Shown piece after piece: positions 38,831-48,626 of a stretch of 64,000 nucleotides of DNA. Location of the stretch: NCBI RefSeq assembly GCF_006538745.1, contig NZ_BJLR01000001.1, positions 124,001 through 188,000 of the forward strand. The letters run 5' to 3'. The notes beneath the pieces are model-generated. The model had not been told where the DNA came from, searched no databases, and saw only the letters and a program-made list of their open reading frames with translations. Position numbers and translations under genes: made by a program. Positions within the stretch are counted from its first letter, which is position 1, and every line of letters begins with the position of its first letter. Source of the stretch: Cellulomonas cellasea. GTDB lineage: Bacteria > Actinomycetota > Actinomycetes > Actinomycetales > Cellulomonadaceae.

Positions 38831-39328
38831 TCAGCTCGTCGGGATGGCCTGCGAGAGGATCCCGATGCCGACGGCGAGGCCCGTCAGCACCGCGACGTCG
38901 AGGGCCCGCGCGCGGACCGCGAGGGCGACCGGCGCCGGCTCGGGCACGACCGCGCGGACGACCGCGGACATCGCGAGGATCGCCGCGATCACGAGCGCGC
39001 CCGCGGCACCGCCCCGGACCGTCGCGACGACGCACGCGACCACGAGGCCGGTCACGACGAGCCACAGCGACCAGTTCCGGCTCGCGGCCAGGGACTCGCG
39101 CGCGATCTGGCGCGGGTCGAGCGGCTTCTCCTCCGGCGGGATGACCGGCACTCCCGCGGTCGACGTGTCCAGGGGCGTGACCTGCGGCTCCGGGCCGCCG
39201 TCGGGCCGCAGCGCGACGGGGCCGCCCGGGCCGGGTACGGGCCTCGCGCCCGGGGACGACGGGGACGCCGCCGTCCGGTGGGGCTGCGGGTCACGGGCGT
39301 GCTGGGGGTCCTGCGGGTCGTGCGCCAT
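38831..39328 (-). CDS. Small membrane protein, DUF3017-like
   Basis: The 165-residue protein has a Pro/Gly-rich N-terminal half of about 85 residues, then ESLAASRNWSLWLVVTGLVVACV and two more hydrophobic segments, giving three predicted membrane helices. The size, the helix pattern and the location near purH and mdh are like the DUF3017 family of actinobacteria, though assignment is by general resemblance. ATG 39328 has AGGAGG eight bases upstream. It is divergent from an FAD oxidoreductase gene across 37 bases. Confidence 0.65.
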   Translation of the reverse strand: MAHDPQDPQHARDPQPHRTAASPSSPGARPVPGPGGPVALRPDGGPEPQVTPLDTSTAGVPVIPPEEKPLDPRQIARESLAASRNWSLWLVVTGLVVACVVATVRGGAAGALVIAAILAMSAVVRAVVPEPAPVALAVRARALDVAVLTGLAVGIGILSQAIPTS

Positions 39329-39365
39329 CGGTCTGCCTCCTGCGCGTGAGACTACCGTTGCGCAC

Positions 39366-40721
39366 GTGACCGACCCCGCCCCGCGCTCGCCCCGGTCCGT
39401 CGTCGTCGTCGGGGGCGGGCTCGCCGCGCACCGCACGGTGACCGCGCTGCGCGAGGAGGGCTTCACCGGGTCGGTGACGCTCCTGGGCGCCGAGGGCGTC
39501 GCGCCCTACGACCGCCCGCCGCTGTCCAAGCACCTGCTCGACCGCCCCGAGCCGGTGTGGCTCGCCGAGGACCTCGGCGTCGACGCGCTCGCGCTCGTGG
39601 ACGACGTCCGGCTCGCCGAGCCCGCGCGTGCGCTCGAGGTGCGCCCCGACGACGTCGTCGTCACGACCGATGCGGGTCCCGTGGTGGCCGACGCGGTCGT
39701 GCTCGCGAGCGGTGCGCACGCGGTCCGGCCGCCGGGCTGGGAGCACGCGCACGTGCTGCACACCGCGCAGGACGCGGCCCGCCTGCGCGCGGCCCTGCGT
39801 CCCGGGGTCCGGCTCGTCGTCGTCGGCGCCGGGTGGGTCGGGGCCGAGGTCGCGGGGGTCGCGGCCGGCGTGCACGTGACCGTGGTCGAGGCCGCGCCGG
39901 CGCCGCTCGCTGCGGCGCTCGGGTCGGACGTCGGGGCGCTCACGGTCCCGTGGTACGCGGCGGCCGGGATCCGGCTGGTCACGGGGGTCGGGGTCGCGGA
40001 GGTGCGGGGCGACGGGGTGCGGCTCACCGACGGGCGGCACCTCGACGCCGACGTCGTGCTCGCGGCGGTCGGTGCCCGGCCGGCGACGGCGTGGCTCGAC
40101 GGCGCGCTCCCGCTCGACCCCGACGGTGCGGTGCGGGTCGACGCGACGTGGGCGCCCGCGGGCGGGCCGCGGCACGTGCGCGCGGTCGGCGACGTCGCGC
40201 GGCGGCGCTCGCCCCGGCACGGGCTCGTCCCCGGCGGGCACTGGGACGGCGCGCTCACGGGACCGCCGGTCGCGGTGCGCGACCTGCTGCGGCCGGGCTC
40301 GCTCGGCGGGGCTGCGGCGGGTGCGACGGTGGGCGTGCCGTCGGGTTCGACGGCGGGTGTCCGCCCGGGTTCGGCGGCGGGCACGACGGGCGGGGACCCC
40401 GAGCTGCACGCGCGCCCGGTCGACGCCGTGGGCCCCGCGGACGACCCGGCGCCCTACGTGTTCTCCACCCAGCTCGGGCACGACCTGACCCTCTACGGCC
40501 ACCGCGGCGAGACCGACGACGCGGTGCTGCGCGGCGACCCCGGCGCCGGCGGCTGGTCGGCGCTGTGGTTCGCGCACGGCACCGACGAGCTCACGGCGGT
40601 GCTCACGGTCGACCGACCGAGGGACGTCGCCGCCGCGCGCCGGCTGTTCTCCGGCGCGCGGCTCCCGCACGTCGACCGCGACGCCGCCGCCGACCCGGGG
40701 CGGCCACTCCCCCGGCCCTGA
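39366..40721 (+). CDS. FAD-dependent pyridine nucleotide-disulphide oxidoreductase (ferredoxin reductase type)
   Basis: The 451-residue protein has an N-terminal FAD motif VVVVGGGLAAHRTVTAL, YDRPPLSKHLL typical of ferredoxin/rubredoxin reductases, and an NAD-binding motif VVVGAGWVGAEVAGVAA near residue 155. AVGDVARR, contacting FAD, is near residue 278, and a reductase C-terminal domain follows. It would pass electrons from NAD(P)H to a ferredoxin, which is not encoded nearby. Residues 310-350 are an insertion of repeated Gly/Ala/Val/Thr/Ser not usual in the family. GTG 39366 follows a TACCGT hexamer by seven bases without a ribosome-binding site, so the mRNA is probably leaderless. Confidence 0.87.
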   Translation: MTDPAPRSPRSVVVVGGGLAAHRTVTALREEGFTGSVTLLGAEGVAPYDRPPLSKHLLDRPEPVWLAEDLGVDALALVDDVRLAEPARALEVRPDDVVVTTDAGPVVADAVVLASGAHAVRPPGWEHAHVLHTAQDAARLRAALRPGVRLVVVGAGWVGAEVAGVAAGVHVTVVEAAPAPLAAALGSDVGALTVPWYAAAGIRLVTGVGVAEVRGDGVRLTDGRHLDADVVLAAVGARPATAWLDGALPLDPDGAVRVDATWAPAGGPRHVRAVGDVARRRSPRHGLVPGGHWDGALTGPPVAVRDLLRPGSLGGAAAGATVGVPSGSTAGVRPGSAAGTTGGDPELHARPVDAVGPADDPAPYVFSTQLGHDLTLYGHRGETDDAVLRGDPGAGGWSALWFAHGTDELTAVLTVDRPRDVAAARRLFSGARLPHVDRDAAADPGRPLPRP

Positions 40722-40864
40722 CCGGGTGCCCCGCCGCTGCCCACCGACGCACGGCCCGTCGGCCTTCGGGTCGGTGGGCTCCGCCCGAGGGGTCCTGCAG
40801 GACCGGTGCGACCAGTCCTCGGCCGGCGGCCCGGCGGGGGCCCGCCGTCTGCCAGGATCCGCGC

Positions 40865-41407
40865 ATGGGACAGCTGTTCGAGGAGATCGACGAGTCGCTG
40901 CGCCGCTGGATCGAGGCGCAGCCGATGTGGTTCGTCGCCACCGCCCCGCTGGCGGCCGACGGGCGCGTCAACGTCTCCCCGCGCGGCAGCGACTCGTTCT
41001 CCGTGCTGGGCCCGCACCGCGTCGGCTGGGTCGACCTCACCGGCAGCGGGGTCGAGACGATCGCGCACCTGCGCGAGAACGGCCGCATCTGCCTCATGTT
41101 CGCGTCGTTCGACCGACGCCCGCGCATCGTGCGGCTGCACGGGCGGGGCCACGTGCACCTGCCGGGCACCGCGGCGTTCGCGGAGGTGTCGGCCCTGCAC
41201 CCCGACCACCCGAGCACGCGGGCGGTGATCACCGTCGACGTCGAGCGCATCAGCGACTCGTGCGGCTGGGGCGTCCCCGTGATGGACCTCGTCACCGAGG
41301 AGCGGGACCTGATGCGCCTGTTCGCGGAGAAGAAGGGCCCGGACGGGATGGACGACTACCGCGCGGAGCGGAACACGAGCAGCATCGACGGGCTGCTCGG
41401 CCTCTGA
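40865..41407 (+). CDS. Pyridoxamine 5'-phosphate oxidase-fold protein
   Basis: The 180-residue protein has the split-barrel flavin-binding fold. Landmarks are the N-terminal IEAQPMWFVATAPLAADGRVNVSPRG, VGWVDLTGSGVETIAHLRENGRICLMFASF and HGRGHVHLPGTAAFAEV. The strand order and spacing match PNPOx-like proteins of about 180 residues that are common in actinobacteria, some of which bind FMN or F420. The true substrate is unknown. ATG 40865 has AGGA seven bases upstream. The neighbouring FAD and deazaflavin-type oxidoreductases may only be coincidental. Confidence 0.82.
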   Translation: MGQLFEEIDESLRRWIEAQPMWFVATAPLAADGRVNVSPRGSDSFSVLGPHRVGWVDLTGSGVETIAHLRENGRICLMFASFDRRPRIVRLHGRGHVHLPGTAAFAEVSALHPDHPSTRAVITVDVERISDSCGWGVPVMDLVTEERDLMRLFAEKKGPDGMDDYRAERNTSSIDGLLGL

Positions 41408-41427
41408 GCAGCAGCCCGTCCGCCTGC

Positions 41428-42150
41428 TCACCGGGCCGCGGAGCGCCGGAGCTCGGACCGCCGCGCCGCGGAAGGCCGGGGCTCGGCGGGCCCAGGCTCG
41501 GCGGGTCGGGGCTCGGACCGCCGTGGCTCCGGGCGCGGGCCGACGACTGACCGGGTGCCCGGCGCCGCGAGTCCGCCCGCCCCGGCCGCGCGCCAGCGCC
41601 GCTCGATGCCGCGCAGCATCGCGGGGTACACGAGCAGGTGGCGGAACGGCGCGATCGCGGCCATGTACGCGGCGCCGAGCCTCCCGTTCGGTCGGACGAG
41701 CACGGCCATCCGGCCGGTGTGCCCGCCGTCGCCGTCGGGGACCCAGCCGAGGTGGAGCACGGCGTGCACGGTCCGGTTCGCGATCTCGGCGACCCACTCG
41801 TCGTCGGTCGCGTAGAGCGGCGTGAACGGCGCCGGGTCCGGCCCGCCGGGGCGTGGTCGCAGGTCGGCGGGCAGCCGCTCGCGCAGCGACGGCACGCGCG
41901 CGCCGAGCCCGTCGTCGGGCCGGTCCCAGCCGAGCGCGGCACCGATCCGCTCGCGCGCGGTCCACAGCGCCCGCACGACCATCGGGGCGTCGTCCGGGAA
42001 CCGGCCGTCGAACATGGCCTCGACGAGCCGCGGCAGCTCGTCGGTGCCGCCGGGCGTCGCGAGCGCCCACACGTCCTCGACCGCGAAGTCGGGCGCGATC
42101 GCGTGGATCCGCCACGGGGAGGACGTGTGGACGGCATCGGGAAGTCTCAT
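41428..42150 (-). CDS. DUF2867-like protein with repetitive charged tail
   Basis: The 240-residue protein has a domain of about 190 residues. It starts PWRIHAIAPDFAVEDVWAL and includes WDRPDDGLGARVPSLRERLP, EIANRTVHAVLHLGWVPDG and YMAAIAPFRHLLVYPAMLRGIE, which I associate with the DUF2867 family of unknown function. The last 40 residues alternate Arg, Pro, Glu, Ser and Ala in short repeats, matching degenerate tandem repeats in the DNA at 41440-41530. ATG 42150 has GGAGGG six bases upstream. It is divergent from a deazaflavin-type oxidoreductase gene. Confidence 0.7.
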   Translation of the reverse strand: MRLPDAVHTSSPWRIHAIAPDFAVEDVWALATPGGTDELPRLVEAMFDGRFPDDAPMVVRALWTARERIGAALGWDRPDDGLGARVPSLRERLPADLRPRPGGPDPAPFTPLYATDDEWVAEIANRTVHAVLHLGWVPDGDGGHTGRMAVLVRPNGRLGAAYMAAIAPFRHLLVYPAMLRGIERRWRAAGAGGLAAPGTRSVVGPRPEPRRSEPRPAEPGPAEPRPSAARRSELRRSAAR

Positions 42151-42343
42151 GGGCCCTCCGGGCAGGTGCGGGGTCCCGCCCGGGCGACCCCGGACGCCGG
42201 ACCGCGGCGTGGTGGGCGCGCCGGTGCGGCGTCCCGGAGCCGACCGTAGGGACCGTGACCTGTGACGACGCTGAGCCCGGCCCTGGGCCGGCGACGTCCG
42301 CGCCGCTAGCGTGTGCGGGTCGGCGTCGACAGCGAGGACGGTC

Positions 42344-42871
42344 ATGAGCACAGCGGACGGACCAGGCACCGCGGACACCGGGGGCACCGGGGGCACCGGG
42401 GGCACGGAAGGCACCGGGAGCACGTCCGCGCCGCGGGTGCCCCCGCGGTGGGTCGTCACGACCGCGTGGCGCGTCCACCGCGCCCTGTACCGCGTGAGCG
42501 GCGGGCGCTTCCTGTGGACGACGTCGAGCAGGCGCGGCTGGGGTGCGCTGCGGCTGACGACGACCGGCCGGAGGTCCGGCGCCGAGCGCAGCGTGATCCT
42601 GGGCTACCTCGAGGACGGCCCGAACCTGGTGACGCTCGCGATGAACGGCTGGGCGGAGGGCGAGCCCGCGTGGTGGCTCAACCTGCAGGCCCACCCGGAG
42701 GCGGCGGTCCGGCTCGCCGGCCAGGACGCGCGCCCCGTGCGCGCCCGGTCCGCAGCGGGTGCGGAGCGCGCGCGGCTGTGGCAGCGCTGGATCGCCGTGG
42801 ACCCGCGGCTCGACGGCCTCACGGCGTCGCGGTCGACCCCGACCGCCGTCGTGGTGCTCGAGCCACGGTGA
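42344..42871 (+). CDS. Nitroreductase/deazaflavin-dependent oxidoreductase (DUF385/Ddn family)
   Basis: The 175-residue protein has a low-complexity N-terminus with a Thr-Gly-Gly repeat. A split-barrel domain follows, with LYRVSGGRFLWTTSSRRGWGALRLTTTGRRSG, VILGYLEDGPNLVTLAMNGWAEGEPAWWLNLQAHPEA and a C-terminal VVLEPR. This pattern is typical of Ddn-like proteins that bind F420 or related cofactors in actinobacteria. Cofactor use is inferred from the family. ATG 42344 has GAGG seven bases upstream; an earlier in-frame ATG at 42311 lacks one. Confidence 0.82.
   Translation: MSTADGPGTADTGGTGGTGGTEGTGSTSAPRVPPRWVVTTAWRVHRALYRVSGGRFLWTTSSRRGWGALRLTTTGRRSGAERSVILGYLEDGPNLVTLAMNGWAEGEPAWWLNLQAHPEAAVRLAGQDARPVRARSAAGAERARLWQRWIAVDPRLDGLTASRSTPTAVVVLEPR
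42366..42423 (+). repeat. Nine-base tandem repeat in the N-terminal coding region
   Basis: GGGGGCACC-type nine-base units are repeated about four to five times in frame, encoding the TGG-TGG-TGG-TEG-TG stretch of the deazaflavin-type oxidoreductase. The unit keeps the reading frame when copy number changes. Confidence 0.75.
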
Positions 42872-42967
42872 GCCCGCCGGGACGACGGCGGCCGTGAGCG
42901 GACCCCGGACGACCGCCACGCCGAACACCCCCGGACGACCGCCGCGCTGAGCGCACGGACCGCCCGG

Positions 42968-42998
42968 GGGTGCGCCGGCGTGCTGCACCGGCGCACCC
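42968..42998 (-). terminator. Stem-loop terminator after purH
   Basis: Eleven-base arms (42968-42978 and 42988-42998) with a nine-base loop begin 12 bases beyond the purH stop on the minus strand. They may also serve the convergent oxidoreductase gene. Confidence 0.7.
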
Positions 42999-43010
42999 GG
43001 GGCGCTCGCG

Positions 43011-44645
<1,635 letters not shown>

Positions 44646-44669
44646 GGCGGCGACCTCCCGGGTCGGTGG

Positions 44670-44681
44670 GTCTCGTGAGAC
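44670..44681 (-). promoter_or_regulatory. Short hairpin in the purH riboswitch expression platform
   Basis: GTCTC and GAGAC form a five-base stem with a two-base loop between the ZTP aptamer and the purH ribosome-binding site. GGGTC and GACCC around it could extend or compete with it. This suggests translational control, but the switching partner is not clear by eye. Confidence 0.4.
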
Positions 44682-44694
44682 GTCATGGACCCGA

Positions 44695-44775
44695 GCACCC
44701 AGGCGAACGGTGCGACGGTTGGTGGTTCCGGCCGCTCCCCGGTGGTTCAGCCCACCTCAGGTACGCCAGTCACGG
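44695..44775 (-). ncRNA. ZTP (pfl) riboswitch aptamer upstream of purH
   Basis: On the minus strand the conserved blocks occur in order: GTGACTGGCG, GGTGGG, AACCACCGGGGAGCG and, after a variable insert of about 27 bases, CGCCTGGGTGC. They match the glyA copy and the pfl consensus. ZTP/ZMP binding would turn on purH when 10-formyl-THF is scarce. Confidence 0.9.
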
Positions 44776-44787
44776 CCGGGACCGATC

Positions 44788-45564
44788 CTAGCCGAGGTCG
44801 GCCGTGGCCCCGAGGCCGGCGCCCGCGCCGAGGTCGACGTGGAGGCCGATCCCGGCGGACGCCGTCGCGATCGTCACGTCGAACAGCCGGTCCGCGTCGG
44901 CCGCGACGTTGTGCAGGTGCCCGAACAGCTCCGCGGTGATGGCCCCGACGAGGGACGCGAACAGCGACATCGACCGGGTGAGCGCGAGCGCGACGTCGTC
45001 CGGCACCTCGTCCTCGGCGCCGAGGCCCGCGAACGCGTACACGCCGGGGTCGACGAGGCCGCGCGGGTCGTAGACCGGGCCGACGGGACGCAGCGAGCCG
45101 TCGGCGTGCGCGGCGACGAGCACGCCGACGAGGACCGACCAGAGCCGCAGCGCCGGGGCGACCGTGTCCGCGGGGGCCCGGTACCCGCGCACGGGCGTGC
45201 CGTAGACGAGCTCGAAGGAGTGCGGGTGGGCGAGCGCCCAGGCTCGCACGGCACGCGCCGCCTCGAGCCAGCGCTGCGCGGGCGCGTCCCCCCGCTGCTC
45301 CGCCGCCCGGGCGGCCCCCTCCGCCGCCGAGCCCGCGGCGTCGTACGCCTCGACGATGAGCAGCGTGAGCAGCGCGTCGCGCGACGCGACGTAGCGGTAG
45401 ACCGCGGACGACGCCACGCCCAGGTCGCGGGCGACGGCGCGCAGCGAGAGGCTCGCTGCCCCGTCGGCCACGAGGTGCGCCCGGGCGCTCGCCAACAGTT
45501 CCGCCATGATCTCCGCGCGGGCGCGCTCACGGGCTCCGCGGGGTGCGTGCGTCGGCTCCGGCAT
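44788..45564 (-). CDS. TetR-family transcriptional regulator
   Basis: The 258-residue protein has an N-terminal helix-turn-helix, SLRAVARDLGVASSAVYRYVASRDALLTLL at about residues 38-67, and a helical C-terminal domain of the TetR_C type. ATG 45564 is taken as start. It has no clear ribosome-binding site, and an in-frame ATG four codons earlier is an alternative. It is divergent from an NAD-dependent epimerase gene. Two 13-base inverted repeats in the gap look like its operators. The stop lies next to the purH riboswitch. Confidence 0.85.
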   Translation of the reverse strand: MPEPTHAPRGARERARAEIMAELLASARAHLVADGAASLSLRAVARDLGVASSAVYRYVASRDALLTLLIVEAYDAAGSAAEGAARAAEQRGDAPAQRWLEAARAVRAWALAHPHSFELVYGTPVRGYRAPADTVAPALRLWSVLVGVLVAAHADGSLRPVGPVYDPRGLVDPGVYAFAGLGAEDEVPDDVALALTRSMSLFASLVGAITAELFGHLHNVAADADRLFDVTIATASAGIGLHVDLGAGAGLGATADLG

Positions 45565-45603
45565 GCGTCCGAGCATGCTCGACCAGAGCGGTGCACGCAA
45601 ACG

Positions 45604-45616
45604 AGAGCAGTGCTCT
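45604..45616. promoter_or_regulatory. TetR-type operator, site 1
   Basis: AGAGCA and TGCTCT form a perfect inverted repeat around one base. It overlaps the first base of a TTGACA hexamer (45616-45621) that faces the epimerase gene and lies 40 bases before the TetR start. Confidence 0.65.
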
Positions 45617-45657
45617 TGACACAGGGGGGCACCGCGCGGAAGCATCGATCACAGACG

Positions 45658-45670
45658 AGAGCACCGCTCT
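45658..45670. promoter_or_regulatory. TetR-type operator, site 2
   Basis: AGAGCA and CGCTCT repeat the first site with one mismatch, 54 bases further on. Both sites are preceded by ACG and followed by T. This one ends 21 bases before the epimerase start. Confidence 0.65.
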
Positions 45671-45691
45671 TACTTCACATCGGAGCACCTC

Positions 45692-46678
45692 ATGGCTCGA
45701 CACGTCGTCGTCGGCAAGGGACCCATCGGCTCGACGCTCGCCCAGCAGCTCGCCGACGCGGGGCACGAGGTGCTCGTGCTCAGCCGCTCCGGCGGCCCCG
45801 CCGTCCGCACGACCCCCGCCGGCGGGAGCATCGAGCACCGCGCCGCCGACGCGAGCGACCCCGCCGCGCTGACCCGCGCGGCGCACGGGGCCGCCGCGCT
45901 GCACAACTGCGTCAACCCGCCCTACCACCGCTGGACGACCGACTGGCCGCCCGTCGCGTCCGCGCTGCTCGCCGCCGCCGAGGCCACCGGCGCGGTGCTC
46001 GTCGTCGCGGGCAACCTCTACGGCTACGGACGCGGCACGCAGCTCATGCGTGAGGACTCCCCGCTCGCCACGACCGAGACCAAGGGCGCCGTGCGCGCCG
46101 CGATGTGGGTCGAGGCCGAGCGACGCCACCGCGCCGGCGCCCTGCGCGCGACCGAGGTCCGCGGCAGCGACTACCTCGGCCCCGGCGCGCAGGCGCACGC
46201 GCACGTCGGCCCCCGCATGCTCGAGCCGCTCCTCGCCGGCAAGCCCCTGTACCCGATCGGCTCGGCCGACACCGCGCACTCGTGGACCTACCTGCCCGAC
46301 TTCGCGCGCGCCCTCGTCGCCGCCGCCGAGACCGAGGCCGCCTGGGGCCGGCCCTGGCACGTCCCGTCGCCCGAGCCGCTGACCTACCGCGAGGTCGCGA
46401 CCCGCTTCGCGACCGCCGCCGGCGCGCCGGCCCCGCGGGTCCGGACCGTCCCGCTCGCGGTCGTGCGCGCGATCGGACTGGTGAACCCGATGATGCGCGA
46501 GGTCCACGCCATGGGGTACCAGTTCGTCGAGCCGTTCGTGCTCGACGCGACCGCCTCGGAGCGGGTGCTCGGCGTCACGGCGACGCCGTGGTCGCGCATC
46601 GTCGACGAGACCCTCGCGGCGTGGCGCGCCAGGCCGGGCGACGCGCAGCGCACCGGCACCGGACGCGCCGCCGCCTGA
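45692..46678 (+). CDS. NAD-dependent epimerase/dehydratase (SDR superfamily)
   Basis: The 328-residue protein has an atypical N-terminal nucleotide motif, HVVVGKGPIGSTLAQQLADAGHEV, followed by the extended-SDR pattern: VVAGNLYGYG near residue 108, RGSDYLGPGA, and the substrate domain SWTYLPDFARALVAA. The usual Y-x-x-x-K catalytic pair is not evident; the YGYGRG region stands in its place. It therefore resembles NmrA- or epimerase-like reductases whose substrates are unknown. ATG 45692 has GGAG seven bases upstream. It is probably induced when the divergent TetR protein releases its operators. Confidence 0.8.
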   Translation: MARHVVVGKGPIGSTLAQQLADAGHEVLVLSRSGGPAVRTTPAGGSIEHRAADASDPAALTRAAHGAAALHNCVNPPYHRWTTDWPPVASALLAAAEATGAVLVVAGNLYGYGRGTQLMREDSPLATTETKGAVRAAMWVEAERRHRAGALRATEVRGSDYLGPGAQAHAHVGPRMLEPLLAGKPLYPIGSADTAHSWTYLPDFARALVAAAETEAAWGRPWHVPSPEPLTYREVATRFATAAGAPAPRVRTVPLAVVRAIGLVNPMMREVHAMGYQFVEPFVLDATASERVLGVTATPWSRIVDETLAAWRARPGDAQRTGTGRAAA

Positions 46679-46684
46679 CGCCAC

Positions 46685-46731
46685 GGCCCCCGGTGCGGGC
46701 GGGACGACGCGTCCCGTCCCCACCGGGGGCC
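46685..46731. terminator. Bidirectional terminator between epimerase and ABC permease genes
   Basis: Perfect 11-base arms GGCCCCCGGTG (46685-46695) and CACCGGGGGCC (46721-46731) enclose a further GGGAC/GTCCC stem, lying directly after the epimerase stop. Confidence 0.85.
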
Positions 46732-46825
46732 CGTGCGGGCGACGGTGCCCGTCGGCACGGCCGGACGTCGCGCCGCGGGGGTCGCCTTCGCCCGCGCGCC
46801 GCGCGCCGCCGTGCCTCACGGGCGG

Positions 46826-47650
46826 TCAGCGGCGCTCGCGCCGGTACAGCGCGCGGGCCCACACGTACCCGAGCACGCCGATCAGCGCCGACCAGCCGAG
46901 CGCGAGGAGCGTGGTCGAGGCGTCGGGCCCGGTCCCGGCCAGCAGGGCGCGCGTCGTCTCGATGACCGGCGTGAACGGCTGGTACTCGGCGAACCAGCGC
47001 ACCGCCGACGGCATGGTCTCGACCGGCACGAACCCGCTGCCGAGGAACGGGAGCGCGGTGAGCATCATCGGGGTGTTCGACGCGGTCTCGACCGACTTCG
47101 CCGTGAGGCCCATCGCCACGCACAGCCAGCTCGTCGCGAACGTGACCAGCGTGAGGAAGCCCGCGAGCGCGAGCCAGTCGAGCGGCCCGGCGCCCGGGCG
47201 GAAGCCGAGCGCGAGGGCCAGCGCGAGCACCACGAGCACGGCGACGAGCCCCTGGACCACCGTGCCGAGCACGGGCCCGCCGAGCACCGAGGCCGGCGAG
47301 ATCGCCATGGTCTTGAACCGGGCCATGATCCCGCTCGTGGCGTCCATCGCCGCCGTGATCGCGACGCTCTGCGCCGCCCCGACGACCGCGAACAGCAGGA
47401 TCGCCGGGGTGATGTAGTCGAGGTACGCCGCGCGGCCGTCCGCCCCGGGAGCGACGCCCGGCGCCACGCCGGCGCCGAACGCCCCGCCGAACACGAAGAC
47501 GAAGAGCAGCAGCAGGGCGATCGGGATGCCGACCGTGAAGCTCGTCAGCCCCGGGTAGCGCGCGGCCCGCAGCAGGTTGCGGCGCAGCATCGTGAGCGTG
47601 TCGGCGACCGGCCGGGCGCCGGCGGTCGGGGTCAGGGTCGCGGTGGTCAT
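46826..47650 (-). CDS. ABC-2 type transporter permease (DrrB-like)
   Basis: The 274-residue membrane protein has six predicted helices, ending with the ABC-2 pattern FLGSGFVPVETMPSAVRWFAEYQPFTPVIETTRALL. It matches the daunorubicin-resistance DrrB family of exporters. ATG 47650 overlaps the ATPase stop as ATGA. With the upstream ATPase it forms a two-gene exporter. It is the last gene in the strand-wise series regulator, DUF4097 protein, ATPase, permease. The substrate is unknown. Confidence 0.88.
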   Translation of the reverse strand: MTTATLTPTAGARPVADTLTMLRRNLLRAARYPGLTSFTVGIPIALLLLFVFVFGGAFGAGVAPGVAPGADGRAAYLDYITPAILLFAVVGAAQSVAITAAMDATSGIMARFKTMAISPASVLGGPVLGTVVQGLVAVLVVLALALALGFRPGAGPLDWLALAGFLTLVTFATSWLCVAMGLTAKSVETASNTPMMLTALPFLGSGFVPVETMPSAVRWFAEYQPFTPVIETTRALLAGTGPDASTTLLALGWSALIGVLGYVWARALYRRERR

Positions 47651-48456
47651 GAGGCCACCTCCTTCGAGGTCGTCGGGGTGGTGGTGCCGGTCCCGCGGTC
47701 GGTGGAGGCGCCGCTGCCGGTGGACGGCTCCGTGAGCCGCAGGAAGACGTCGTCGAGCGAGCCGGCGTCGTGCGCGGACTTGAGCTCCGCGGGCGTGCCC
47801 TCGGCGACGATGCGCCCGCCGTCGAGCACCGCGACGCGGTCGGCGAGCCGGTCCGCCTCCTCGAGGTACTGCGTCGTCAGCAGGATCGTCGTGCCGCCCG
47901 CGACGAGGGCCCGCACCTCGTCCCACAGCGTGCGGCGGCTGCGCGGGTCGAGGCCCGTGGTCGGCTCGTCGAGGAAGACGACCGCCGGGTGCCCGACGAG
48001 CGTCATCGCCAGGTCGAGCTTGCGCCGCATGCCGCCCGACCACGTCGAGACCGGCTTGTGCGCCGCGTCCGTGAGGCCGAGCTGGTCGAGCAGCTGCTCG
48101 ACGCGCTCCCGCCCCTCACGCCGGCCGAGGTGGTGCAGCGCGGTCATGAGCCGGAGGTTCTCCGCGCCGGTGAGCAGGTCGTCGACCGCCGACGCCTGGC
48201 CCGTGACACCGATCGCCGCACGCACGGCCTGGGGCTCCGTGACGACGTCGTGGCCCGCGACGTGGGCGCTCCCGCCGTCCGGGCGCAGCAGCGTCGACAG
48301 GACGCCGACCGTCGTGGTCTTGCCGGCGCCGTTCGGGCCGAGCAGCGCCGTGATCGTGCCGGGCTGGACGACGAGGTCGACGCCGTCGAGCACGGTGTGG
48401 TCCCCGAAGGACTTGCGCAGACCGCGGAGCGCGATCGCTGGAGCGGTTCCCGGCAT
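47647..48456 (-). CDS. ABC transporter ATP-binding protein (DrrA-like)
   Basis: The 269-residue ATPase has Walker A GPNGAGKTTT, signature STWSGGMRRKLDLAMTL, Walker B VVFLDEPTTGLD and an H-loop region TTQYLEEAD. W-S-G-G-M-R-R-K is the DrrA-type variant of the ABC signature. The C-terminal 30 residues are Ser/Thr-rich. It couples to the permease by a four-base overlap. GTG/ATG choice is clear at ATG 48456, which has no strong ribosome-binding site but matches the family start. Confidence 0.9.
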   Translation of the reverse strand: MPGTAPAIALRGLRKSFGDHTVLDGVDLVVQPGTITALLGPNGAGKTTTVGVLSTLLRPDGGSAHVAGHDVVTEPQAVRAAIGVTGQASAVDDLLTGAENLRLMTALHHLGRREGRERVEQLLDQLGLTDAAHKPVSTWSGGMRRKLDLAMTLVGHPAVVFLDEPTTGLDPRSRRTLWDEVRALVAGGTTILLTTQYLEEADRLADRVAVLDGGRIVAEGTPAELKSAHDAGSLDDVFLRLTEPSTGSGASTDRGTGTTTPTTSKEVAS

Positions 48457-48626
48457 GGCGATACCTCGTCTCGTGGTGCGGGTGGGTGGGTGGTGCGACG
48501 ACGCCGGGCGGCCGGAGCGGTCCGGGCGGCGGAGGAGGGCGCAGCGGGGCGCCGCCGTGCCTCGTCGGGCGGGCGGGTCCGTCGGGCCTGGCCGAGGTCA
48601 GGGCGCGACCCCGGGGGCCGGGTGAG

